From the NCBI GenBank assembly GCA_041658405.1, contig JBBAAG010000090.1:1-11048 (forward strand): a stretch of 11,048 bases of DNA, in the 5' to 3' direction. The first letter of the stretch is position 1. Every line of letters begins with the position of its first letter. Shown here piece by piece: positions 9,101-11,048 of this stretch. The translations under genes and the position numbers were made by a program. The DNA is from Elusimicrobiota bacterium. Lineage in GTDB: Bacteria; Elusimicrobiota; UBA5214; JBBAAG01. The notes beneath the pieces are model-generated. The model did no database searches. It was not told the origin of the DNA and saw nothing but the letters and a program-made list of their open reading frames with translations.

Positions 9101-9331
9101 TAACTTACCAGTTGTATACCCTCCATATGATTCGCTTATTATTCTCGTCATAGCAGTATTGTCTGCAAATTTACTACCTATTCCCTGCCAATATTGAATA
9201 GGTGTATTTTCAACATATGGATTGTTTCGTCCATGAATAAATATTATTGGATGTGGTTGTTCTGACAATACAAAACTGGCATTACAACACAGAGTGCAGA
9301 TGACCTGAATAATAACATTTAGTTTTTTCAT
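1..9331 (-). CDS. Giant secreted multidomain lipase/adhesin-like protein (3' end beyond window)
   Basis: The frame is open without a stop from ATG at 9331 to the left edge, giving 3,110 codons; the C-terminus is missing. The start has GGAGG at 9338-9342 with a 6-base spacer and overlaps the upstream stop by one base (TAATG). Residues 1 to about 23 are a Sec signal peptide (MKK, hydrophobic core, VLS before EQ); no good lipobox is seen. Order of parts: lipase (about 25-345), two FlgD-like Ig domains (about 364-580), an unrecognised beta-rich stretch (580-830), three fibronectin-III-like repeats (831-1129), a beta-propeller (1129-1527), two Ig-like domains (1598-1783), a Ser/Thr-rich beta domain (1783-1910), OmpL47-like domains with two nested LamG domains (1911-2725), a cadherin/Ig-like domain (2726-2839), another OmpL47-like domain (2839-2954), a Big-type Ig domain (2954-3054) and the start of a FlgD-like domain. 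Family knowledge places such proteins outside the cell or on its surface. Lipid or ester hydrolysis by the head is inferred; the natural substrate is unknown. Confidence 0.93.
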   Translation of the reverse strand, partial: MKKLNVIIQVICTLCCNASFVLSEQPHPIIFIHGRNNPYVENTPIQYWQGIGSKFADNTAMTRIISESYGGYTTGKLDCTSETELSSTSEKRKIYNFTYYNNDCGCIGSPPSATDINSPSVYPFGSNGEIWFSLGVLGGIKEKMKKIESYTDRWREARHAERLAAFIEEVLTATGADQVDIVAHSMGGLVSRAAIKWYNLPDSKVPVFQKVHKLLMLGTPNNGVNKPDFWYDLWKQFTYENSMDGEILEMDAKTIFFDKNTGQTGSYCSILNTGDWAQGVKYATIAGTRKDSGCLLFPQNDDILVNPDMVSLPGAEFNTVAGFSHGTTNEPNPVCGGNTIVKGEDSLTSSTFTTDVIKKWIIDDVVPEFVYYRDNKSVVKNYEVPAGLAGLVNISISGTGSNDTTIVNLNEGYREAGTYSFGWDGKNDDGEYYFKDQSGQLDIYKDYEYSITITTNTLTGGHSTEIIPVAQSQSTFKLAEIPPLLYGVETNSPFNVNKPLEITFRLSEPCFVTVNILDMNNQIIETIADNKWVEKHKDSVVWDIRDNNGAAFPVGDYKYEISVMDACHKYAPNSVTGTVHNNVVPNETGTNLKYSQIYSMELVYAQQFEGSEDHYSVIKVEMRDNIVFPQIYKTKPLVVINPGAYSGGPIASYYFYEIDYQPNGSGWAGCIIKTYVYWVLENKDNSNADKYYWRGGKPEDLRYSYRIYPTDKICDRLEGETPFSDEHYFKSQNFSWSRPKYYEGVPQTEKTETGQLSLDPTMTGYVIGDYFSFYSGPNQLTKNENISFNSNTLTLSVTLEPFQNYDPFQNAYYNKTFYIKASIPITGKMSIPYVPQNTNLTINVHSDTHPSETIWYANNSPVISWNDPPYQGYSYGISQNDNAVLDASINKNVNSVNYKNLSDGIWYFHIKALDWDGNWTSTYHYKIRIDANVPSIPILATPQDDLSTSNSVITFSWSPSTDINSVSYELQVSNNEYLSSPLINETNLSNISFTPTTSLSDGIYYWRVCAKDSIGNKSEWSDIYTFTIDTALPGKPIPLKPIGYFINNGIDTQKFTWTSVTDISGVQYELVVDEDEGFISPELHEENVLETEFLPFVALPAGIYHWRVRAIDAAGNIGEWSDVQTFSSVPLPSAGANTRAVALDAKLNKLYIANNTADPSLYIYDLDPQTGIPTLAYSYSFDVKAECYLSSLVLDPVDSRLYISASGGTQPYNLLLCTLDPVTGLPSQVITNPDDTKTIISHNIYFPSAVESMAMDYVTRKLYVTARDNSGQIPETLFVYDINPDGALSSQPLQKFQLGVMPSSVIVDSVRNKLYVGEGSGEAGAVYVITLDNGNIKTTDGQPVFTRYTVGDFVSSSVLGIVSNRLYVSLKNANGPDVVVCTLDNTGNIISYDNNVAIGTNGNCAESMYLDSIQRKLYVGTNTEPNLYVYTLDSSGLPTQDTPQSYSLGINTVSMAYDPMKNKLYLGNDSTTNNVCVFPTGTGEYKPIADVTTEEVDGTHLSQILLNPTNAQFVYLDGDIQDSGAYDGTKGWYRYSNGKWYDNLGNMFDTLPKVPLTPGDVDKTVKLTLLDGARPGYCNTSIYEEKTIPLATAADKRVPVVSNFVISNPNVPAGENVYLTYTLDRSANIELRIDNIAVATQPGWQRAGYNSHKLLAQPLASGTHNVEITAKNEDGDSNTAQTIAFTILGPDFPAVKNVTANPSVQIGQTVTIAYTLSGTATPLTGSLKIYNPAGTVAQSYTITTSGSQQWTPTVAGVYKYELTFTDASNRVAAPVSGKVIVLPTTYQTTVAQELTVSSPDTVVTAKPLLLANMPELMSGLSACNTEDLYPVSRAYSLTGTIPQGSKGYVSVTYDPEKYSGDSLVICRYNSALTPPWEAVGASSVDKVNHRVVTEITSTSYYCLFSDTRKPVTNSAFAGNKYETPDIKYLSSNATISLGYSDNLENGVESTSYRLGITDWQPYTVPVSASDLFKVAVPSGCVGLWTFDSVNGTTVFDESGYNNNGIISGQGSTPVLETTPRGKGLVFDGADDRVIINDSASLDLTTGVSLELWFKPSLTPPFVYSALVYKLGNNNVPGYNVYYRITSDQGLPDNVALFMLTTPPASYNNSTGVIPGEWNHVVVTWQSREGGDRYKRIYINGRENPLVRQLFNGPIGTNNSPLYIGVDILNGNPYRGVIDDVAVYNRALTAEEIFMRYQNNQGIASILSYHSIDRAGNVEPDNTVNVALDNIAPVTLVKTITGPSFVVDPMENALPPEWQGVEIDTSVLADPTSAYYDIEAGTLTLLGQAAVAGYIFSSNPGHLIPLNIPGKTNHYYVTSETQLEIVSADMPSGANIVNSGLKSFWWKVKDINGTEKQAGTVGGGNNSVNVCLESLDDGEYQLSSAGEDNVGNQEEVAVLDHLYLDNTAPGAWLELCGKTRIIGDTTYVGTTTQFVLSAYDGTIGSGVNTLYYDADAVLQPGILYESSFCLGTAQNPTLETVTGVSGVWHLNEQSGTVAADSTGHGNTGSITSSPQRVIGKYGTAFKFDGKDDCVRIPHNNTWLKFPGVSFTVSAWINPATYTCTGARTDGENAYFVSKSNHFMLELREDGMIEAWLGTKGFAKLTSKTRIPVGRWSHIAMVYDRSTQQFVLYVNGNEENRMAANLNTTQTIYDLTFGAKYAGQNYYNGILDDVMVSSCALTLSELRAQVNGINGLNLTDGMHELKYVATDYLGNKGQEGSKTVILDRKAPVVTITSPVGGEEFTPVNQAITIGYSVSDNYDPAPEVISAYLELLTPDGSTPVVPPVRVDVLGKQAVSILNDIPAGYTDNYWRLVLTAKDWFDSTASTSTGKFRIIKDVQPPRTTASAGMPSITENGVVLITSQTKYVLSSVDDLVNVNDAAGLGVADTKYRIAVPDPVTPGSYTGEWRDYSAGQEIEFVDAQNAALPDGVYRLEYYSTDTVGNKETEQGINIIVDNTPPVVTLTSPLDNTVVNGVTSITAEVVDANTIGKIEYYVNGVLRNTITNPVVQPIASVGCSESYSWATLAEIDGQYSLKTKVYDKLGNTADSAVPIVVVNNNVLDIRNTGISPAEFNPTLGQVTDIYYELTEHCKSVTVSIKGGSIVGELKLVDS
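170..1160 (-). other. Cadherin/Ig-like, OmpL47-like and Big-type Ig domains in series
   Basis: Residues about 2726-2839 start APVVTITSPVGGEEF and have the cadherin/Ig-like 'P-x-V-x-I-x-x-P' opening. Residues about 2839-2954 form an intact OmpL47-like unit (QTKYVLSSVDD, GLGVADTKYRI, DGVYRLEYYSTDTVGNKE, DNTPP). Residues about 2954-3054 form a Big-type Ig domain (VVTLTSPLDNTVVNG, IGKIEYYVNGVL, GQYSLKTKVYDKLGNTAD). These are stalk-like modules. Confidence 0.62.
1165..2110 (-). other. OmpL47-like domain with a LamG domain nested in it (second copy)
   Basis: The first half runs from about 2110 to 1885 (TTYVGTTTQFVLSAYDG, GSGVNTLYYDAD). The LamG body is about 1265-1879 (residues 2485-2689: GVWHLNEQSG, DSTGHGNTG, AFKFDGKDDCVRIP, FTVSAWINP, WSHIAMVYDR, VLYVNGNEEN, GILDDVMVSSCALTLSEL). 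The OmpL47 ending then resumes as NLTDGMHELKYVATDYLGN and ILDRKAP. Compared with the first nested LamG the sequence is diverged, so this is not a recent duplication. Confidence 0.72.
2115..2640 (-). other. Un-nested OmpL47-like domain between the two LamG domains
   Basis: Residues about 2228-2405. The closing pattern DDGEYQLSSAGEDNVGNQEE followed by YLDNTAPG is the OmpL47-type ending. The first half (about 2400-2640) is less typical and includes a stretch around PMENALPPEWQGVEID. The unit gives a reference for how this fold reads without a LamG insert. Confidence 0.55.
2640..3590 (-). other. OmpL47-like domain with a LamG domain nested in it (first copy)
   Basis: The N-terminal half of an OmpL47-like unit (KYLSSNATISLGYSDN, GVESTSYRL, DWQPYTVPVS) ends at about 3412. 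A complete LamG/concanavalin-like jelly roll follows at about 2739-3394 (residues 1980-2197: GLWTFD, DESGYNNNG, GLVFDGADDRV, LELWFKP, WNHVVVTW, IYINGREN, GVIDDVAVYNRALTAEEI). The closing strand of OmpL47 then resumes (ILSYHSIDRAGNVEP, then DNIAP). LamG termini sit close together in known structures, so insertion in a loop is plausible. LamG domains often bind carbohydrate or protein ligands, so this probably adds a binding module. Confidence 0.75.
3600..3985 (-). other. Unclassified beta domain (TxxVAxELTVSSP to YYCLFSD)
   Basis: Residues about 1783-1910. It has a strand-rich body ending in 'PWEAVGASSVDKVNHRVV' and then TSTSYYCLFSD. This W-x-x-V-(x8)-D-x-x-x-x-x-V pattern with a closing S/T-x-Y-x-L-F strand recurs in large exported proteins of uncultured bacteria just before FlgD or OmpL47 modules. 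I cannot name the family with confidence. Confidence 0.45.
3985..4540 (-). other. Two Ig-like domains between the propeller and the LamG section
   Basis: Residues about 1598-1783. The first contains SNPNVPAGENVYLTYTLDRS and ends in HNVEITAKNEDGDSN. The second contains NPSVQIGQTVTIAYTLSG and ends in GVYKYELTFTDASN. Both have the alternating strand pattern of bacterial Ig-like/PKD-type spacers. A short segment before them (about 4540-4750, with GWYRYSNGKWYDN) is unrecognised. Confidence 0.6.
4760..5945 (-). repeat. YVTN/Lactonase-like beta-propeller region, seven clear blades plus a degenerate eighth
   Basis: A motif of the form (hydrophobic)-x-(D/G)-x-x-x-x-(K/R)-LY-(V/I/L) recurs with Tyr at residues 1151, 1202, 1263, 1315, 1367, 1418 and 1465, that is, spacings of 51, 61, 52, 52, 51 and 47. 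Examples are LNKLYIANN, SRLYISAS, RKLYVTARD, NKLYVGEG, NRLYVSLKN, RKLYVGTN and NKLYLGND. A weaker copy, NPTNAQFVYLDG, follows 50 residues later at Tyr1515. Each blade continues into a second strand ending in V-x-T/D-LD or similar (LYIYDLDPQTG, LYVYTLDSSG). Such propellers are usually binding platforms or enzymes of the 6-phosphogluconolactonase/YncE group. No catalytic residues are assignable here, so binding is favoured. Confidence 0.8.
5945..6840 (-). repeat. Three tandem fibronectin-III-like repeats in the giant protein
   Basis: Three units of about 100 residues lie at about 6545-6840, 6245-6545 and 5945-6245. Each has a core Trp strand (ISWNDP, FSWSPSTD, FTWTSVTD), a YELQV/YELVV strand, and a DG-x-Y-x-W/F-x-V/I strand followed by x-D-x-x-GN-x-x-W/EW-S. 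The second and third are the most alike: GIYYWRVCAKDSIGNKSEWSD against GIYHWRVRAIDAAGNIGEWSD differ at few positions, and parts of the DNA also match. They join the lipase head to the propeller and contain the point where base composition changes. Confidence 0.75.
6840..7590 (-). other. Unrecognised beta-rich region of the giant protein
   Basis: Residues about 580-830 continue the open frame but match no family I recognise. The stretch is rich in Tyr, Trp, Asn, Ser and Thr, with several aromatic clusters (YYFYEIDYQPNG, KYYWRGGK, FSWSRPKYY) and few Cys. It looks like one or two beta-sandwich modules, and the aromatic surface would suit ligand or carbohydrate binding. That role is only a guess. 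It lies wholly in the AT-rich half of the gene. Confidence 0.5.
7590..8240 (-). other. Two FlgD-like Ig domains after the lipase
   Basis: Residues about 364-454 and 474-580. Both show the FlgD Ig-like signature of a turn-rich 'W-D-G-K/R-(D/N)-(D/N)-G' strand pair followed by a Gly-x-Tyr strand. The first has FGWDGKNDDGEYY; the second has VVWDIRDNNGAAFPVGDYKYEI. Such domains commonly act as spacers in exported proteins of diderm candidate phyla. They appear to lift the lipase away from the rest of the chain; no catalytic residues are seen. Confidence 0.7.
8295..9260 (-). other. Lipase (alpha/beta hydrolase) domain of the giant protein
   Basis: Residues about 25-345. PIIFIHG with His33-Gly34 matches the oxyanion-hole strand of bacterial lipases. 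VDIVAHSMGGL is the nucleophile elbow (GxSxG class with Ala in the first position), with Ser185. KVHKLLMLGTPNNG is the strand and loop that usually follow. The acid and His are probably Asp301 or Asp302 (NDDILVNPD) and His325 (GFSHGTT). The pattern D-x-I-x-V-N, then S-L-x-G-A, then G-x-x-H resembles Bacillus subtilis LipA, where Asp and His are 23 residues apart; here they are 23 or 24 apart. The domain is much longer than minimal LipA because of an insertion at about residues 60-150 that contains Cys residues (DCTSE, NNDCGCIG), which could form disulfides or a lid. Ester hydrolase activity is well supported; whether it acts on lipids, polyesters or other esters is not. Confidence 0.88.
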
Positions 9332-10242
9332 TATTTGCCTCCAGAAAATCTTATTCCTAAATTTATATGAATGCCGGATATATCAACGTACATTTTTTCT
9401 ACAGTAGAATTACAATGTTTATATGTTATCATCCACATTATTGGCAAATATCCAAAAAGGTTCTTTTCCCAACCAAATACTATTTGCCAACTCCATATGC
9501 TTTCGTTTGTTTTCCTATCAAAATTATATCTATAGTAAGTGGGCCAAGTCCCTCTTTCGAAAAAATACACGTAATCCAAAACAAAATTGTTATACTCAAT
9601 ACCTGCCCCAATAAATGCATTTTTGTCATAATAATATATAGGAATAATTGAAGCAGAATTGTTATTAACATATTTTGTTATATTACCTTCTTGAAAATAC
9701 TCAGGTTGTAGTGTGTATTGTATCCTCCCAAACCCAGTTTCAATGCTTCCCTGACTGTTTGCTACACTCAACCGAAGTCCATACTTATTTATCCTATAAT
9801 TAGCAGACAATGTTATTGTATTCACTTGGTTAGCAACAGGTAGAAAATTCATAAAAGAGTAAGAAGGCTGATACCATCCCCATAAACCTATACCATAACT
9901 TGCGTCAAATGATATATTATTCCAAAAACTATCTTTAACCAGTGCCGGGTTATGTACTGCCGTCGGGGAAGTAGAACCCTTGATTTTATCCTGTACCAAA
10001 ACAGAACCCGAACTAATTTTTATGCCTTTATCCATAATGTTTGTCTTTTGTATCGGTTCAGAATTTTGAGTATTAAAACCGATACCTTGTTGCTTTGGTG
10101 GTATGTCCAATTCCGTTTCTCTTACTATTTCTTCATCAGAAGCAATTATTGATTGTTCATTAATCCATTCTTGTGAATAAGACGTATTACTAAAACCAAT
10201 TATTATCAGTAAAATTAATACTAAATATTTTATTAGACTCAT
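9331..10242 (-). CDS. Predicted outer-membrane beta-barrel protein, unknown function
   Basis: The chosen start is ATG at 10242, giving 303 residues. It yields a clean signal peptide (MSLIKYLVLILLIIIGF, with cleavage likely near SYSQ) and has GGGGAG just upstream. A TTG at 10308 in the same frame, preceded by AAGGGG, would add 22 residues with no signal-peptide character. After the signal peptide come about 100 polar, linker-like residues. The second half alternates aromatic and polar residues in strands typical of a small outer-membrane barrel (LSANYRINKYGLRLSVANS, IIPIYYYDKNAFIGAGIEY, FVLDYVYFFERG, WSWQIVFGWEKNLFG) and ends with HINLGIRFSGGK. Only about four residues follow the last strand, as is usual for barrels. 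I do not recognise a named family. It precedes the giant secreted gene with stop and start codons overlapping, so a role in exporting or anchoring that protein is possible but unproven. The gene is AT-rich, like the lipase half. Confidence 0.8.
   Translation of the reverse strand: MSLIKYLVLILLIIIGFSNTSYSQEWINEQSIIASDEEIVRETELDIPPKQQGIGFNTQNSEPIQKTNIMDKGIKISSGSVLVQDKIKGSTSPTAVHNPALVKDSFWNNISFDASYGIGLWGWYQPSYSFMNFLPVANQVNTITLSANYRINKYGLRLSVANSQGSIETGFGRIQYTLQPEYFQEGNITKYVNNNSASIIPIYYYDKNAFIGAGIEYNNFVLDYVYFFERGTWPTYYRYNFDRKTNESIWSWQIVFGWEKNLFGYLPIMWMITYKHCNSTVEKMYVDISGIHINLGIRFSGGK
9338..9342 (-). promoter_or_regulatory. Shine-Dalgarno site of the giant gene, inside the end of the barrel gene
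   Basis: GGAGG on the minus strand lies six bases before the ATG at 9331. It sits within the Ser-Gly-Gly-Lys codons that end the upstream gene. Together with the TAATG stop/start overlap, it fixes the start of the giant gene and indicates termination-reinitiation coupling. Confidence 0.85.
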
Positions 10243-10308
10243 CTCTCCCCAGTTCTTACCATTTACTATATTAGACACCTGAGTACTTAAAAAGTTCAAC
10301 TCAAACAA
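10243..10308 (-). other. Alternative 22-codon N-terminal extension of the barrel gene from TTG
   Basis: The frame stays open upstream of ATG 10242 to a TTG at 10308, which has AAGGGG five bases before it. The extension (MFELNFLSTQVSN...) would bury the signal peptide's Lys and hydrophobic core behind polar residues. I therefore take it as 5' leader, with moderate confidence. The initiation site would need experimental N-terminal or ribosome-profiling data. Confidence 0.45.
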
Positions 10309-10366
10309 AATATCCCCTTATATTATTCTCACATACAACATTACTTGCAGATTCCTGTGGTACAAC

Positions 10367-10389
10367 GATTCAATGAAGCGGTTTGAATC
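10367..10389 (-). promoter_or_regulatory. Inverted repeat just downstream of the predicted transcription start
   Basis: GATTCAA-(9 bases)-TTGAATC has perfect 7-base arms at about +4 to +26. It could be a repressor operator or a 5' RNA hairpin. No U-tract follows, so it is not a terminator. Confidence 0.42.
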
Positions 10390-10399
10390 CATACTTACA

Positions 10400-10428
10400 T
10401 TAATAGTAGACATAATAACATTTGTCAA
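10400..10428 (-). promoter_or_regulatory. Sigma-70-type promoter of the barrel/lipase operon
   Basis: On the minus strand TTGACA (10423-10428, a perfect consensus -35) is followed after exactly 17 bases by TATTAA (10400-10405, four of six matches to TATAAT). Transcription would begin near 10393, leaving a leader of about 150 bases to ATG 10242. It lies only 55 bases beyond the response-regulator stop, so the operon can be transcribed independently of that gene. Confidence 0.68.
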
Positions 10429-10437
10429 ATTACAAAT
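10420..10437 (-). promoter_or_regulatory. Inverted repeat overlapping the -35 element (operator candidate)
   Basis: ATTTGT-(6 bases)-ACAAAT has perfect 6-base arms and covers the -35 hexamer. A dimeric regulator bound here would block or recruit polymerase. The arms are short and AT-rich, so chance remains possible. Confidence 0.4.
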
Positions 10438-10482
10438 ATGTAACACCTAAAGGCATATTGGCGTTTATAACAGAAAACCACG

Positions 10483-11048
10483 TTATTTTAGCCGGTAGCC
10501 TTTTTCTATAACTGTTTCAATACTATCATCGTTTGTCTTTATACCCAGTTTTACTCTTACCCTGCGTACAAGGATCTCCAAGCACCTGGTTTTCTTGCCT
10601 ATACTTTCTTCGCAGTTAAACAACGACTTGTATAACTCAGTTCGTGACACAACCTCGCCGTAGTTGTTTAACAGCAAGTGGATAAACTTAAACTCTTTCA
10701 GTGTAAGCTCTATAAACCTATCCCCTATTTTTACACCCAACGGCATCGCGCTTAGCTCATACCCGCCGCGTTTGTAGGTTAACATTACACCTTGTTTTCC
10801 ACGGGTAACAGCTTTGTTTACCCGAGAAAGGACAATATCGTTGTCAGTTCCTTTAACGATATAATCTTCCGCGCCGGCATCCAATCCGCGTACCTGTTCC
10901 TCAGGGCTTACCGCTTTGCCAGTATAAAGTACTACGGGTATGTTTTCTGTTACAGGGTTCTGTTTTAACCTACGGCATAACTCCCAGCCGTCCGTGTCGG
11001 GCAGATTAACATCCAGGATTATTGTGTCCGGTTTGTATTGTTCCGCTA
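10483..11048 (-). CDS. OmpR/PhoB-family response regulator (5' end beyond window)
   Basis: 187 residues are visible before the stop TAA at 10483-10485. The frame stays open to the right edge, and about 40 N-terminal residues are missing if the protein has the usual length of about 225. The receiver domain shows the phosphoacceptor Asp12 of the visible part in ILDVNLPDTDGWE, the switch Thr42 in VVLYTGKA and the conserved Lys65 in EDYIVKG, where the usual following Pro is Gly. The winged-helix output domain spans about residues 105-187: LTLKEFKFIHLLLNNYGEVVSR, then LEILVRRVRVKLG as recognition helix, and IETVIEKGYRLK as the C-terminal wing. It should be phosphorylated by a histidine kinase, perhaps encoded upstream outside the window, and bind DNA as a dimer. 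The next operon's promoter is 55 bases downstream, so local control is conceivable. The internal TTG at 10884 is not a start. Confidence 0.9.
   Translation of the reverse strand, partial: AEQYKPDTIILDVNLPDTDGWELCRRLKQNPVTENIPVVLYTGKAVSPEEQVRGLDAGAEDYIVKGTDNDIVLSRVNKAVTRGKQGVMLTYKRGGYELSAMPLGVKIGDRFIELTLKEFKFIHLLLNNYGEVVSRTELYKSLFNCEESIGKKTRCLEILVRRVRVKLGIKTNDDSIETVIEKGYRLK

Larger units (their letters stand above)
6240..10480. other. AT-rich segment: barrel gene plus lipase half of the giant gene
   Basis: Hand counts of 60-base lines give 19/60 GC at 6241, 24/60 at 6301 and 19/60 at 8581. By contrast, counts were 34/60 at 5881, 34/60 at 1801 and 27/60 at 1. The response-regulator gene is mixed (31/60 at 10741, 17/60 at 10501). 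The left border lies within the fibronectin-III-like repeats, roughly at 6000-6250; the right border is near the intergenic region. No insertion-sequence ends or attachment-site repeats were seen at either border. Confidence 0.6.
10309..10482. other. Intergenic region between the response regulator and the barrel gene
   Basis: 174 AT-rich bases hold the promoter and two inverted repeats listed separately. I see no strong Rho-independent terminator after the response-regulator stop: the few short dyads there (for example ATAAC...GTTAT) lack a GC-rich stem and T-run. Confidence 0.6.

Noticed and set aside
9265..9331. Lipoprotein signal in the giant protein (Cys residues in the signal peptide)
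   Set aside because: Cys near residues 12-17 lack the L-x-(G/A/S)-C lipobox, and the VLS-EQ site suits signal peptidase I better.
10440..10482. Rho-independent terminator after the response regulator
   Set aside because: Only weak short dyads are present, without a GC-rich stem followed by T residues.
10483..10884. A 133-residue protein starting at TTG 10884
   Set aside because: The frame stays open to the window edge and upstream codons encode the receiver core (ILDVNLPDTDG, VVLYTGKA), so this is only the 3' part of a longer response regulator.

Overview
The window holds three genes, all on the minus strand. Reading in the direction of transcription (right to left) they are: the 3' part of an OmpR/PhoB-type response regulator (10483 to the right edge); a 174-base gap (to 10308) carrying a convincing sigma-70-type promoter; a signal-peptide-bearing predicted outer-membrane beta-barrel protein (9331-10242, or to 10308 with a TTG start); and a giant secreted multidomain protein whose frame is open from its ATG at 9331 to the left edge, at least 3,110 codons. 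The barrel stop and the giant-gene start overlap in TAATG, with a GGAGG six bases upstream, so the two are probably co-transcribed and translationally coupled. The plus strand contains only shadow ORFs.

The giant protein reads, in order: signal peptide; an alpha/beta-hydrolase lipase domain with HG and AHSMGG motifs and a candidate Asp/His pair; two FlgD-like Ig domains; about 250 unrecognised beta-rich residues; three fibronectin-III-like repeats; a beta-propeller with seven clear 'LY' blade motifs plus a degenerate eighth; Ig-like domains; two LamG (concanavalin-like) jelly rolls that each look nested inside an OmpL47-like domain; further cadherin/Ig/OmpL47-like domains; and the beginning of another FlgD-like domain at the left edge. 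The C-terminus, and so any sorting or anchoring signal, lies outside the window.

Base composition is mosaic. Hand-counted 60-base lines left of about 6,000 give 45-57% GC, whereas lines in the lipase half give about 32-40%. The change falls inside the giant gene, in the array of similar fibronectin-III-like repeats. This suggests that an AT-rich unit (barrel protein plus lipase head) was joined to an older GC-richer adhesin-like tail.

The organism is a Gram-negative (diderm) bacterium, judging from the barrel protein and the secreted repeat protein. OmpL47, LamG, FlgD-like and propeller modules in one very large exported protein are typical of uncultured environmental lineages such as Elusimicrobiota-like or neighbouring candidate phyla. 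That placement is an impression, not something the sequence proves. A working model is a surface-attached or secreted lipase/esterase with carbohydrate- or protein-binding tail modules, made together with a barrel partner and possibly controlled by the adjacent response regulator.
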